Shown piece after piece: positions 21,352 to 33,510 of a stretch of DNA of 64,000 nucleotides. The stretch is from Pocillopora verrucosa (lineage: Eukaryota; Cnidaria; Anthozoa; Scleractinia; Pocilloporidae): the NCBI RefSeq assembly GCF_036669915.1, contig NC_089324.1:11852118-11916117 (forward strand), given 5' to 3'. Below the pieces are notes generated by a model. It was not told the origin of the DNA. It ran no database searches and was given only the letters and a program-made list of their open reading frames with translations. Every line of letters starts with the position of its first letter. Within the stretch, counting starts at the first letter, position 1. A program made the position numbers and the translations under genes.

Positions 21352-24300
21352 TTAAGCCAAACTGTTTTGTAGTCTTAATGCTTTGTGATCTTTACATTTT
21401 TGGCATTGCCATTTCCTCTTTGAGTTGATTGCCCAATCTGGTACTTGCACACATTCAGGGTGATACCAACTGGAATATCTAAAGCACATAACATATTCTT
21501 TCTTGTCATTTGGCAGTCGACATTTGCAAAAAATTTGTACCAATGTCTTGTTTTCAACGACATGACAAGGAACCCTTCTTATAGTCTTTGGAAAGGGAAT
21601 AACTTTGGCACTTTCAAGACATGTGACATAGTGCTGTCGCATCAGTGCTTGATCGTAACGCTGAGTCGTTGGATCTAAACCTTGGCATAAATCTGTGGCA
21701 AATGCTAAGGCAAAAAGCCCACAGTCAGCAGAACCTATCTGCTTTTGTACCTTCTCATTGATGAAGGTGACTGTATCACCAGCATGCAGCAACATCTGAC
21801 AGGCATGTTCAACTCCAATGGCATTTGGCTTGATGAACAGGCTGTCAAAGACTCTGACAGTGCCAGGATGTGACACACCAATTGTGCTAAGACATAGCCA
21901 GTGTCCAACATTTTTGATTTGCACAAACTCAGATGTTGCTGGATCGACCAAATGACCTCTTATAGCAGGATCACAAAGGCCATCAACCAGAGGAAATTGT
22001 TTCTTAAGAAGGATTTGGCCAGCATTGATTTCTGTGTCATAAAGCCATCCATTTTTGTCCAAAATGTTGTTTTTGGTGGCTTCCAGGATTGTGAGTCGCG
22101 ATTCCGGATCGTCCGGGCAAACATTTTGTAAAGTTAACCAAATTTTTGGTGATGAACTGTCATCGTCAATCACTACTGCTGCAGGAGGAGGTTTCTTTAC
22201 AGTTTCCTTCTTTTCATTTTTCGTTTCATTTTTGTTGTATAATTTGGGTGATGGGGAACCTTCCATTTCGCCTTCTTTACCACTGTTTTCTTTTAGCTTT
22301 CCAAATTCACATTCCTGCTTGCCATACACGTCAGTTTCTCTTTCACAATTTTCACTTCCTTTGGATGTGGTTGTTGTTTCATCAGATTTGGAAGCATTCT
22401 GTGCAGTGCTCCACGAAATATCTTGGCCTGTTGACGAGGAATTCCGGTAACTCTTTGTTGTATGTTCTGTACATTCTGTGACACCTGACATTTTTTTCCA
22501 TGTACCTGCACGGAGAAGAAAACGACAAGAGGTTAAACGTTTTACCATGGGCGGAGCAAGTTAAATGTACATAACTTTTGCTGTCCCCTTACGTTAATTG
22601 CATATGTGTTTTTCATGTGGCCGAAAGTATAGTGAGCACGTACTGATACTAAATAACTATCCTTTGGAAGCGTAAGGTCGCAAGATGAATTGTTCTCTTT
22701 TTCATTATTATTTGTTGATGCGTTAACCCACTATACGCCCCTCAATGTTCATTAATTACAGAACTACAGATTACCTTGAGTACTTTTCTGGCAAAAAATC
22801 GGTGATGAGCACGGAGAGCATTCCACTCAGGCTCTTATCCCTATGGTTAGCGAGGTGGTTGTATTTGAAATCCTCGTTTTGTCTTTCAAGACCGTTGTTG
22901 GTATTGACAGCTACTTGAAGACGGTCTTGCCGAAAAGCCCAAACCCATCGCTGAAAAGAAAACATAAATTGGTGTTTGTATGAATTGGAAAATTTGTTGA
23001 CGTAGCGTTTCTTACTAAAGTATCTTAAAATATAAGTTTTCCCAATGGATCCCAGATTTCTACGGGTATTGATTTCCTCGCTTTTCAAATTTAAATCTTT
23101 ACTCGGCAATGGAACTTTTCCTCGTCCGGACCAGGCGAGGGAGACTGAAGCATCGCTTAACAGCTTTGCCGTCCCAATTCTTCACCTTTTGAAAATGTTT
23201 GGGTAGCGTCAATGCGAAAGAGAATTAATCAGAGAGAATAGTCAACATGGACTTCTTGGGTGGAGGTTGCAGTTCTCTTTCTCAACCCTCTTTATTTCAA
23301 TCTCACCACCATCTTTTGAACTTTATATCAAGGGAAGACTGGACGTTAGTGTTGAGGTTTTTATCGACGAATGATTGCTGTAGAAACTAACCTCTCGCTC
23401 TGCCAGCCACGTGTCTTGGAACCAGTGACGTAAGGCTTTGTTGCTTTTCCAAACGTGGAAATTTTCCAGCACTGTGACAGCGGACTCGAATTCCTCCCTC
23501 GTGGAAGCATGTGCTGTTCTTCGCAGCAAGGCGAGCAGTTCCTCTTTATGTGCCACAACACCATTGGCCGTTTTGGACGCCCATCGTTCCCAGGCTTGTT
23601 CCCGATGGAAGTCGCAAAGTAGTACTTTGCATTCTAAAATATATTGAAAAAGTGTGTTTAATAGCTAACCTTTCCAGTCTGCGGCCAAAAAGAAGGAACG
23701 ACTTGTTTTTGGAATTCTTGGGGTGTTATTTTCAGAGACGTACCGTTGCATCTTGAAATTTAAATGCGGGCTGAGGTGCCATTAACTCAGACTTACCTGG
23801 GAACAAATTTTCGATGGCTTGTATCTCCTGTGAGCAGTTATCTGTCATGAATAGATGTGGTGACCAGTCTGGATTCCACTCTCTTACTACTTCAAGGGCT
23901 TCCTTTATTGAACACACAGTTTCATCTTCAGTCACGAAGGACCCTACCACCTGGTAATCAACATTAGTTTTTACCGCTAGAAAATACAGAGGTAATGCGT
24001 ATCGCGTCGTCTTGTACGTAGCGTCAAGAAGGCAGATGTCGTTGCCATACAGACGAAGCAGTCGCTTTTGCCATACTGTTTGATGCACAATTAACAATTT
24101 CCTGCTTTGTTCTCCCCCCTTTTGAGTGAGACGTATTTCCTCACCCAACTCATCTATAACAACAACAACAACAACATAGAAAAAGCGTTATGGTAAAATC
24201 AAGGGATGTCTCGTCAAGGCGGGGCAAAGATCACAGATATACGATAATCAATACGTAAGTAAGAACCCTAATGCTTAATTTTGCAGTGATAACCTTCTTC

Positions 24301-26560
24301 TTTTTCATTTTCAGACCAGACTGGAACCTCCATAGGCGTGTTTACTTGTTCTGAGTGGGGACGAAAGAAAAAGGAATCAGCGTTGTAAACTTTTCACCAC
24401 TCATCTGTCTTCATGTGGACATTTGCCTGGTCAATTCTTGACATGCGGTTTTTAACCGTAGCTCGATACATGTGCGTGCGCAGGTCAGATGTCCTAGGGA
24501 AGTATCGTCGGTTTGTGGCTGATCATCTCGAAACAAGACCTCTTTCACGAAGATTTTCAAATGCCGTCTCATTTCATATATTTCTTTAACTCCCTCCGCT
24601 ACGAGCTCGTGGATCCTCTTAATGATCGTCTCATCAAGAGGTTGAGAGATTCCAGCGACCTAGAGTAATAAAAAACTCGAACTGTGAAAATGCTCGCTAT
24701 TTCAAGTGGGAACGCCCTAGTAATGCACACCTATAAGTTATTTACTCCTTTGCAATTTTTTTTATATTGTGTGAATGTTTGAAATTGTACTTTAACAACA
24801 ACAAGGAAAACGAAATCATGGCGAAAAATGTACAGGCACTTTTATGTCCCATTTTGACCGGCTTGCCCGCCAACTCTGTATCAAAGTCCCTGGGATTTAA
24901 TTATTATCATGTATTTTAACGCAAGGTCAACACAAGGTGTAATTTTTTTCAATGACCGTTGCATTAGTTCGTGTTGAACACTAAGTTACCTCGCCAACGA
25001 AGTGATTCTGATGGTCTGTAATGAGAGGTAGTTCAATGTAAATCCTTCTTTCGTACTTGGCGACCCCTTCTTCTAAAGCTTTTCGCAAATTTCTCGACGC
25101 AGTTTCCCGTCTCTTTTTGCTGTCTTCTTGAATCTGAAAGACGAAAAATGATACACTTAAAGGAAAAAAATGGATGCCTTGTAACGGTAAACTGAATGTG
25201 ACAGATGCAGTGCACAAATAAGTTTTCCCGCTGCTTCAACTCGATTTTTCTGTTTTAAAATTGATTCACGTTATGTGGATGAAAAGAAAACTTGGTGCTG
25301 GCAGTGTGTAAGCTTTGTTTGACCACACTCACGTCCCAGACAGAGATAAAAAACATCAGAAAGCTCGAATTTTCTTGAATAACTAAGGGAACGGGACCCG
25401 CACCTCTCGTGAATCGTCATTCCAGTCAAAAAGGTGACTATGTAGCAGGAATTTTGGACAGTGATACCGCATATCTGATTTATTCAGTAAACCGGATTCG
25501 TTCTGTTAATACATGAGTGGAACTACCTTGTGCTCTGCAAAAAATAAAATTTCTCGCATTTTTATCTGTGCTTTGCAGTCAAACTTCCGTGTGTCTTGAA
25601 CGAGAAATCTTTTCTTGAACACGAAATCTTTGTGACCAGCCTTCTGTGAAAGATAAATATATCAGCGTGAGATGAGTGATAGTGTATTTCTCAAGTTATT
25701 TTCTGGAATGTGAAGAAACAGAAGTGTCATTGCGTGATGCCTTGAAAGATAAGGAGCCGACATACGACAGCTTGATAGAAAGCAAAAAACGTAGAATTGC
25801 GTTTATTTTCTTTTTTGTCAGCAGCATACATCAGTTAGAGGTTTTTGTAATTGGTAAGTTCTAAACTATCTTCAATTTAGCCGAGATTGAACTGTTATCG
25901 CGGTTGTCATAAAAGTATTCTGAGATCAATGTCATTTGACCCAGCGATATGTGTATTTGACCTTTCGGGTTAGCAAGCCATATATAGGTGACAGTAGCAA
26001 CACCAATGTCGCGGATAAAAAAAAAAAGTATGTATGTACAGTACAATATTATATTTACCTCTTCTGCATCTTCTCGTTTCCTTTTCTCTCCAGCTTTTCT
26101 ATCTTTGCCGTGCTGACAATCGAACACTTTCCTTCCCAAAATTATGAAAGGCACACCAGTACTGAAAACGAATTTTTGCTCCTTTAATGTCTCGTGGATC
26201 TTCCCAGAGTATTTTGTGACTTCTGTTCGAGTAATCTGTTTTTAAATTGTAATGGAAGATAGGCTCAGTAGAGCAAGGACGAGAGAGATATAAGCTAGCG
26301 CGACGTAACGCTTTCAAATATATATATATGCATACCAGTGTTTCCGAAACCTTTGTCAGCCTTAAAGCAAGAAAACTTCGTCGTCGATCCTGTTTCGAAC
26401 TCCGCAATGAGTTTATACGCCTCATCAACAGAATTTACGTATCCGAAATTATCCGCATCTCTACCATCAGGCGAAGGTTCGCGCTTAAAATTCCCGCCAT
26501 GTTGTTTCTGTTTGTTCTTGGGGTGTTCGGCTATGTCTCCTCGCGGATTTCCGAGAATCT
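21352..26560 (-). pseudogene. MULE transposase - ULP1 protease - PHD-like fusion gene, decayed
   Basis: Nine exons can be followed on the minus strand: ~26336-26560, 26059-26235, 25527-25643, 24990-25133, 24294-24659, 23797-24153, 23392-23633, 22775-22950 and 21352-22505. Most junctions keep phase exactly. The N-terminal exons carry a Cys/His DNA-binding-like region (VFDCQHGKDR, KFDC). Exon 6 carries the transposase core (LLDATYKTTRYALPLYFLAV ... FMTDNCSQEIQAI); exon 7 has CDFHREQAW. Exon 9 encodes a C48 (ULP1/SENP-like) protease, with His (GHWLCL), Asp (VRVFDSL) and Cys (SADCGLFA) all present, then a PHD-like finger (CKC ... WYHPEC ... WQCQKC). Damage: a frame change in exon 2 (~26160), another in exon 5 (~24500) plus a TGA at 24394-24396, and one near 22385 between the transposase and protease parts. 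ULP1-type proteases also ride on some plant MULEs. Confidence 0.75.
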
Positions 26561-26586
26561 TCGGCTATGATTTGCAAGCTATTGAA

Positions 26587-26646
26587 TATTCCATCTCAGT
26601 CCCTCTCGACCGAGGTGGTTTTGGCGGATGGAATCTAATGCTGACC
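26587..26646 (-). repeat. MULE right terminal inverted repeat
   Basis: This mirrors 17757-17816 and ends TGCTGACC at 26646, followed directly by the 9-bp target repeat CTATAAAAC. Confidence 0.8.
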
Positions 26647-26655
26647 CTATAAAAC

Positions 26656-27540
26656 GATAAAATATCCTAACTGCACGGTGAACGAAACAAACGGACTATC
26701 AACGCCTTGTGTTCACCTTTCTCAAAAAACTGACCTCGCGAACATGTACGTCGATGACAAATAATCTAACAATTGAGACTGTTTCGGCAAATTCGAAGGG
26801 TTGCATTTAGTTTGTGGCACACACGCAACTGTCATCTTCAAATAAACCATATGCGCCGAAATCAGCAAGATCATTAAAATACCTTAAAGGAAAGGAAGCT
26901 TTGTCTGAATAATGCAGTAGAAAAGCAGTAGGCTTTGAAACTTTAACACCACTAACGTAATGAAAATGGTTCGCAAACCTTTAAGACGCAATCTTGAAAT
27001 ACGATGATGTATGGAACCTTAAGTTAGAATGGAGTAGAGTAGCTAGATCGTAGAGCGGAACGTGTAATGTTGGATTGTCGACAACAAAGCTGGATTATAG
27101 TGAAATAAAGTATACAGTATAAGATTACTAAACCAGTGTCGGCGGTAATTCTCAGTGACGCAAGTGAGAAATTCTGCGAAGATGTAGAGTGGTACAGAAT
27201 AATGTCGAAGAAGCTTTTCATGGTGAACTAGTTACTACACAACAAAAAGAAATGCATTTGTATCTTCAACTTCTTTAATGGCTCGATGTACTTTGGCTGG
27301 TACGACAACTTGACAACTTACTGCTCAACTGATCTCTGAACACTAGGTTGTTGCACGCGTTCTTTGAAGAAATCAGGGAAGAAGTAACAAGAACTTGACT
27401 GTCTTTCATCGAACGAACACCTATCCTCAATCTAGGCTTGCGTAATGCCTTGCGCAGTAATTCGTTACTATACTGCAATTGCGCAAGAAATGATTAGCAT
27501 ACCGCTTACGCAAGTAATTCAGTGTTTACAACTAAGTTTA
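26656..27540. other. Non-coding stretch
   Basis: No gene or repeat is recognised. Short frames on the minus strand (27024-27221, 27275-27478) have no motif or splice support. Confidence 0.45.
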
Positions 27541-27676
27541 AAAACGTAAATTAGCCGCCGCAAAGGGTAAAAAAAGTTGACGTTTCGAGCGCCAGCCCTT
27601 CGTCCTTCGCTCTGACGAAGGGCTAACGCTCGAAACGTCAGCTTTTTTACCCTTTACGGTGGCCAATTTACGTTTT
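27541..27676. repeat. Near-perfect 136-bp hairpin (foldback MITE)
   Basis: Two ~65-bp arms mirror each other around 27608; each contains GACGTTTCGAGCG and GCCCTTCGTC in opposite orientation, and the outer ends are AAAACGTAAATT and AATTTACGTTTT. Mismatches are few. It has the form of a short foldback repeat. Confidence 0.85.
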
Positions 27677-27710
27677 CAGCACAATTGTTGACACTAAATT
27701 ACCTGCTATA

Positions 27711-27759
<49 letters not shown>

Positions 27760-28430
27760 ATACTGCTAACGCAGTGTCGAAATCTTTTTCATGCTAAGTT
27801 TTCAGACCTTTTCACTAACGTTCATAGGTTGCTTGGTCAAAACCAACCATTGTAATCAATTTAAGATTACTAGGTACAATATTAAGAAGAGAAATTTAAT
27901 TTTAACAATGGGCACGTTTGTAAATGTTCAGTTTCGAGGTAACTACACAATAACCATCTCCAACGAGAGTAAACAGTCGGACATGAAACTGCCCACCAAA
28001 GATAACACCTACTTTGCTGAAAACCAGTTAATCAGTTTTGCTTCCAAAGAGCAAAGTTCGGTTAAAAGTTAACATCTGTAGCCCTAAAGCAAGCTATTGC
28101 CACGCATCCAATAACTTTGGGTAAGCTGGTGCAAACCGACTTAGAGTCATTGTTTTTGGGAAAAATTTTATCAATCTGTTCAAGTTGTATGTTATCAAAC
28201 TTTAAAGATACTCTAGACTTTTAAACCCTTTCAAAAACAGCTGGTTAAAGCCGGCATATTTTATTATTTTAGTAAAACCTCGCCTGTTATTTCTTTTCTC
28301 TTTAATTTTGATTCAAGTGTCGTTGATCTTCCTGTTCAAACAAACGAACTATTTTCAACGCAGCTTCTAATTCGAAATTTCATTTTATGCAAACCAACCC
28401 TGGCCCTGAGTTTCGATTCTGGTTAACAGG
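27677..28430. other. Non-coding stretch
   Basis: An open frame of 93 codons at 27791-28072 (plus) has no recognisable motif and is probably chance. Otherwise it is the downstream flank of the GPCR pseudogene. Confidence 0.45.
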
Positions 28431-29325
28431 TTAACCGCTGCAAAAATGTTGTCTGAATCCATTTCGAATATCATTCATTCTCCATAAATAAAGAGCTGGG
28501 TTGATTGAAGAGGATAAAAATATGAACACTATTGTCACTATTGTCTAAAGGCGGAATAAGATTCTAAGGTCCTGTTGCCGAACCCAAAATATATCGTAGT
28601 CGATATAACATATGGAAAGAAACATACAGAAAAGGTCAGCATATAATGCAAACATAATTATGTAGTGTTGTGTTGCATTGGATTTGCCGCTGGTGTCGAC
28701 AAATACTTTGGTAAACCTTAACGTTGGCCATCATTATGATAAGATAACATGACACCATAACTGTAACAAGTTTGAATCGTAGCGCGCGTCCACTGTATTT
28801 ACATTCTCTAGAACACGTAAGACAGCCGGTGGAGTCGCAGTTAAAACATGCACGTCTCCGATTAAAGAATGATCGGCGAGAAACAATCAACCATCGTTCA
28901 ATGGACATTGCCGTTAGGATTAAAACCGTGGCAGAAACGAAATAAATCCCGCTACCCTCACCAATTGTACGTAAGGCTCTGATAAGTGTTGGCGAGTCAT
29001 ACACCACAGTTGAATTCCCTGAACACATCAAAAACGTCGCAGAATAGAAAGGTTGGGCGAATACTCCCGTACACAAATCAGTAAAAGCCAAACCACTTAG
29101 AAGTATATGAAATGGTGTCCTCGCAAAATTCTTCCTCCATACCGCCGCCAAAATCATCGCATTTCCCGCCACTGCCACAGGTGAGAGTAGAACGATAGCA
29201 ATAGCTTTCGAGAGGAAAACAATGCGAGGGAAGGAGTCATTCCTGTCTTTGTTGAAAATGTGTGAGGTGCACGGCGTAAATGAGCTGCTTTGATGCTGAG
29301 AGTAAATACTAGAGTTGCTGAACAC
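28431..29325 (-). pseudogene. Rhodopsin-family (class A) GPCR pseudogene
   Basis: The minus-strand frame from 29325 encodes an Asn-rich extracellular N-terminus, TM1 with GNAMILAAV, TM2 with LSGLAFTDL, TM3 ending SIERW (the DRY position) and a TM5-like helix followed by KVYQSICRHQRQI. It stops at 28636. TM6 (CFFPYV) and TM7 (SINPALYLW, the NPxxY motif) follow in two other frames down to TAA at 28431-28433. A tandem 9-base repeat (ACAATAGTG) near 28535 may have caused one frame change. TM4 is missing: only about 50 non-membrane residues separate TM3 from TM5. No ATG starts the frame; it begins at GTG two bases from the edge of the 3-kb repeat, which may have removed the start. Closest relatives are probably the expanded cnidarian orphan/amine-like receptors. 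Confidence 0.8.
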
Positions 29326-29843
29326 TATTTTCAGTGGTGTAACACCAGGGAGATGAAAGATTTAAGCTATCCCAGGTGCCCTCAGAGTTAGTAACTAACT
29401 CTTGAAATCCATATTACAATCCATTTTTGCTCTTTAGTCTATAGATATTATTTAGTATATCGCCTCCTCTTTTAACTGACCCTGCGATTATTGTGTGTCC
29501 ACGTTTAAAACGTTTTGAGTTGCATTGAGTATTTGTATTTGCGGGTGAGGACTAAAGAACAAAAATAATAGGAAGGCGAAAGCAAATATCGAAAATACAC
29601 CAACAGAGCTTGTCAAATTGATATTAAAATCAGGTGATAGAAGTGTATTGACACAGCTTTACTTGAACTATTGCCTTAATTAGTTTTATAATCGTTTTTG
29701 CTGTAAGATGAGTTCCTCCTTCTTGCATTTGAAAATAATTCAGAACCCTTGCCTTTATCTTTAGAAGTTTAGTTGCCATAGTAAAATGTTTACATATGAT
29801 TGTCAACTCGACGAGTTTTCTGTGCAAGATACTGCAGCAGGAG

Positions 29844-30200
29844 CACAGGCGGCCCAAGCTCCAGTTGTGAGATGATTATCTTGCGCAATAACAGTCATGG
29901 CGGAGTTATAAGAGTTTGTATGGGAATATTTACGACCGTTTTAAGGAATAAAAAAATACGTCAAATCCTCAATAAAAATACCGCACCTTACTTCCACAGT
30001 GTATTGCTTGTTATCTGACCGCTTACTTTGATGAAAAGAGCCCATTTTAGCGAGTTGTTTATTTCGAGGTTTTCAACGTACATAAGAAAAGCCCTGGGCT
30101 TAAAGCGGTCGTAAATATTCCCATACAAACTCTTATAATTCCGCTATGACTGTTATTGCGCAAGATGATCATCTCACAGCTGGAGCTTGGGCCGCCTGTG
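29844..30200. repeat. Foldback MITE, 357 bp, copy 1
   Basis: Arms of about 95 bp begin CACAGGCGGCCCAAGCTCCA and end in its complement; both carry TTTGTATGGGAATATTTACG. Other copies lie at 45482-45838 (inside the duplicate) and at 52467-52725 (right arm lost), the third in an unrelated context, which shows it is an independent mobile family. Confidence 0.8.
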
Positions 30201-30374
30201 GCTCATGGTAACCAGGCATAGCTTTCGTGAATGTGTTTCCCACGATCTTCTGAACTAAAATTCTTTGTTTGCGCTCTTAACTGACAAAAAGGCATTCTGA
30301 TTCTTCCCAATGGGCGCTGTCATGCAAATCGTTCCTTCCACTGGATCGATTAGGCCGGAAAATCCGTCGAATAT

Positions 30375-30530
30375 TAGGCTGGATAATCCCTCGAAAAGTT
30401 AAAGGTTCAGTAATCCCTTCAAAGGGCTGAATAATTCCTCGAAAGGGGTTGATAATCCCTCGAAAGGACTTGACAATCTCACGAAAGTGATGAATAATCC
30501 CTCGAAAGGGCTCAATTATCCCCATTTTAA
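30375..30530. repeat. Minisatellite of CCCTCGAAAGGG units, copy 1
   Basis: About six or seven irregular ~22-bp units of the form AATCCCTCGAAAGGGCT-GAT; each can form a small CCCT/AGGG hairpin. The matching array in copy 2 is at 46015-46165. Confidence 0.8.
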
Positions 30531-31008
30531 GGGGATTGTTTGCTAACTGATCGTGGATCATCGAAGTCACGGGCGTCTCCAAAAGTGCATTCCCAGTGCA
30601 TTCCCATCATCCTCGATCAAAAGACAACTCTCAACCTTTCGAACGTTGACAGGTTTCAAGAACCAGAAGGCTACCGACAAATCAATCGTACCTGTTATCG
30701 TCTCGATCAAAAGAGATCTGCGCATGCTCGGCATTAATTAACTCCGAAAATTCTTTTTTCACTCGTTTTTGGTTAACGGACAGACACGATGGCAAGGAAT
30801 CTACGCGCCTGCGGCCGTAGATTCGAAAAAAGAAAAGCATGAATTACACCTAAATTGTGTGACCTTATCCCTCTACAGTCTAGCATCAGTATGCAGATTC
30901 TCCATACTGTTCTCTATACATTCCGTAAGGTGCTGACAAGGAGAATTTGTTTAACAATCAAGAGATTCTTCAATTGGTGTTCATTTTATTCATTCTAATG
31001 ACCTTAAC

Positions 31009-31215
31009 CATTCAACTCCCAAGATCTGATTGTTAATTCTCCCCTCTAGCTGCTACACATTTCCTAGTATATTAGTTGCAAGAATTTGATGTTAGATCAA
31101 GATAAAAACTTAACCCTGATAAGTTTGAGTATCCTCATCATTGCTTTACTTGATAATGTATGGATATTAAAGGGAGAAGTTATATTTCAATACTTCTGGG
31201 AGTTAACGGGTCAAT
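31009..31215 (+). repeat. TTAACCC-type MITE (family 1)
   Basis: This ~210-bp unit runs from CAACTCCCAAGATCTGATTG to TTCTGGGAGTTAACGGGTCA, the ends being inverted copies of one another. Further copies are at 47027-47222, 48724-48935, 49880-50088 and, diverged, 6234-6465. Confidence 0.7.
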
Positions 31216-31707
31216 GTGTGACTCAGGGGTGATATCATACGGAGAAAGTAAATCCTGGTCACTCTTAGGGTTGTAATTAAAAATATTTCTGCATACTTAT
31301 TCTTTCCACTGTGTTCTTCAGAGGTGTTTGCTTGTCTCCTCCAATAAATCCACAACAATTTAGTGCTTCACAATGGCAAATCTGAGCAACTTTCCTGATT
31401 AATGACAAAAATTATACCTATGAATTTTTTGTAAGCTTCTCCTTCCCAGTTCAAAAGGATCTTCTTTCTGTGTGACTGCTGTACAGTTCCTCAAATTTTA
31501 AAAACTCTCAGTTTAGTGTCACTCACAAACATGAAGCTTTGACAGTAGAATGTACATTGTCCACCTACCCGCAACACTGCAGTTTATAATCGAACGTGAA
31601 CTCTGCACCAGCTGGGATGGGTCGCTGAGTAAAAAATCCAATCCTCAACAAGCAATGGACAGTCCACTGCAAGAAGCAAAAGAACAAAACCCATTCAGTT
31701 CTTATCT

Positions 31708-31915
31708 TAACCCTTTACACCAGAACATCAGTATGCACACTATTCATACTGTACTCTATACAACTCCTAAGGAGCTGACAAGGAGCATTTGTTAAGCAAT
31801 CAAGAGCTTCTTAAGTTACTGATCATTTCCTTAATTCTCATGACCTACAGGTTTGATTCAGGGGTAATATTATGAGGAGAAATTGGATGCTAGACATTCT
31901 TAAGGGTTAAAGGAT
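31708..31915 (+). repeat. TTAACCC-type MITE (family 2)
   Basis: The unit begins TTAACCCTTTACACCAGAAC and ends CTTAAGGGTTAAAGG, with GGAGCTGACAAGGAGCAT inside. It recurs at about 47708-47920, and a partial copy lies at 30868-31000. It shares the terminal motif with family 1 but not the interior. Confidence 0.65.
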
Positions 31916-32261
31916 TTAAGTACAGCTGTAGATGTGTTTTCTTTCAGTTTCCTGTCAATCAATCTACTGTCGATTACTTCTGGAAAAAGAAGTGAAAAGC
32001 CAGCATAATTGATCATAATATAAACTGGTAAAATGGACTGAACAATTTATTAAACTACCTTTTGAGTTTCACAATTTGAGTCACAGCTGTGGTTGGTAAA
32101 TCAAGACAAGTTTCCCTCCTAGGTGGCATCAATTAGCTGAACAAAGAAGGAATTTTAAAGAAGCTATAACTCATTAAGTAACAAAACCATGAACTATAAT
32201 GATTTGTCCACCTACATGTACTGTATTACGTATACTACTTAAAAAGATGGGCGCTTATTGT

Positions 32262-33510
32262 GTAGTGTCGTCATTCAGACATAGAGAGACTATTCCTTCT
32301 TCATTGCCAAAGGCTAACTGAACTTTATTGATAAATACGTTACACATATACAAGTATAAGAGTTTACTGACTAATAGTAATTTTACAGCATGCAAGTATT
32401 TCCCGTACAGTAGGATTACTGCATGTTTTCACGGCAAGGGGCCGCGAGTAGCTTGGAGTGATTGAAAATGCGGTCTAGAGCTTATAAGCCAGGACAGGAC
32501 GCAGTTAAGCTGTGTTCGCTCAATATTTGTTTTCCTTAAGGCCCGTTTACGCAGGCAGGCCTTAAGGACTGATCGCAGAAGTCTAAATTGTATTCTGCTG
32601 AAAATTTCTTCTCGCGTTGTCAATGTTCAACCACTGGCGCGATGAGTATAAGAGAGTATGGAAGCCAAGAAAACAAAAAGGTTTTATTTTCGCACCTTTT
32701 TACGTTTGACTGATTTCACTTTTTCCGCTTGAAGTGCGCAGTCCGTTAAATTTTTTTTGTGATGTTTTCTGATGTTTAGCGAGCAAGCGGCGATGAGTAG
32801 CTGCAAGCGATAAAAATGGGCGGCTGGTTGGCATCATCTCAGTTTTATAGCTTTATACGCTATGCTTCTTTAAAAAATGACTTAAATTTAAGTTTAAATT
32901 TACTTCGTGCATGGCTTAATAATTATTTAACTAATTGCGCCTGTATCGACGAAAACGATATACGAAAACAGAACTGTTGTCGATTGGCAAGAGGACAAGT
33001 TTGTCTTTTGCACCTTTCCACGTTTAAATGATTATTGTTCCACTGCTAAAAAAAAACCAATTAAAATAAGATAAGAAAAAAAATTAAGACATATTGCAAT
33101 GAAGACACCGCTCGATGTCGAGAGTGTGTAGAAAGGCGGGTTGGTTTTGGTTTTCTTAGACTATTGTCAGGCTCGCGTTTTTGTTTTTTGGTCTATTGAA
33201 GCAAATAAACCTCGCTGTTGAAGGCAAAACAATAGGTGCGATTTTCGCACCTTTTTCCGTTTCAGTGACTTTATTCTCCTTAAGTTCTTAAACAAAAAAT
33301 GTTCATCACTGCATTAGGTGAGTAAAAAAAAAATGGTGACTTGTTTGGACTTGCTTGTTTAAACCGTCGTTTTTTGTTCCTTTTTTTTTTTCGAAACGAC
33401 TCCCTACCTTGCGCGCGCTCACGTTTCTCGTAGATTTGCTTTTTTTTTTTATCCGCTCACGCGACGCCGTTCAAAAATAAACGGTGGCGGGCCATTCAGT
33501 GGTACTTGCA
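32262..33510. other. Non-coding upstream region of the chromodomain gene
   Basis: No gene is visible. There are poly-T/A tracts near 33050, 33325, 33380 and 33440. Just upstream of the TATA box the DNA becomes GC-richer. Confidence 0.45.

Larger units (their letters stand above)
17757..26646 (-). mobile_element. Complete MULE-type DNA transposon, 8.9 kb
   Basis: Terminal inverted repeats of about 60 bp start GGTCAGCA at 17757 and end TGCTGACC at 26646; both contain CATCC(A/G)CCAAAACCACC and GGTCGAGAGGGACTGA. A 9-bp direct repeat, CCATAAAAC (17748-17756) and CTATAAAAC (26647-26655), flanks them, one mismatch in nine, as expected for Mutator-like elements. The interior carries a spliced minus-strand gene with a MULE-type transposase, ULP1-type protease and PHD-like finger, and a second nested foldback element. 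The gene is damaged, so this copy cannot make an intact transposase. Confidence 0.85.
29328..32261 (+). repeat. Duplicated ~3-kb segment, copy 1
   Basis: From ATTTTCAGTGGTGTA (29328) to AGATGGGCGCTTATTG (32261) this segment matches 38868-38994 plus 45085-48259 at about 95-97% identity. It holds a 357-bp foldback MITE, a CCCTCGAAAGGG minisatellite and several ~210-bp TTAACCC-type MITEs, but no gene I can defend. Copy 1 lacks about 365 bp present in copy 2 (46232-46600), apparently deleted between short repeats near 30590. It also contains the empty target site (ATTAT at 29447-29451) of the BEL element found in copy 2. Confidence 0.85.

Noticed and set aside
22055..22481. Plus-strand frames opposite the ULP1 exon
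   Set aside because: Shadows of the minus-strand exon, whose protease and finger motifs are clear.
30277..30582. 101-codon minus-strand frame with repeated GIIxPFR
   Set aside because: Translation of the CCCTCGAAAGGG minisatellite; the duplicate at 45915-46220 has the same origin.
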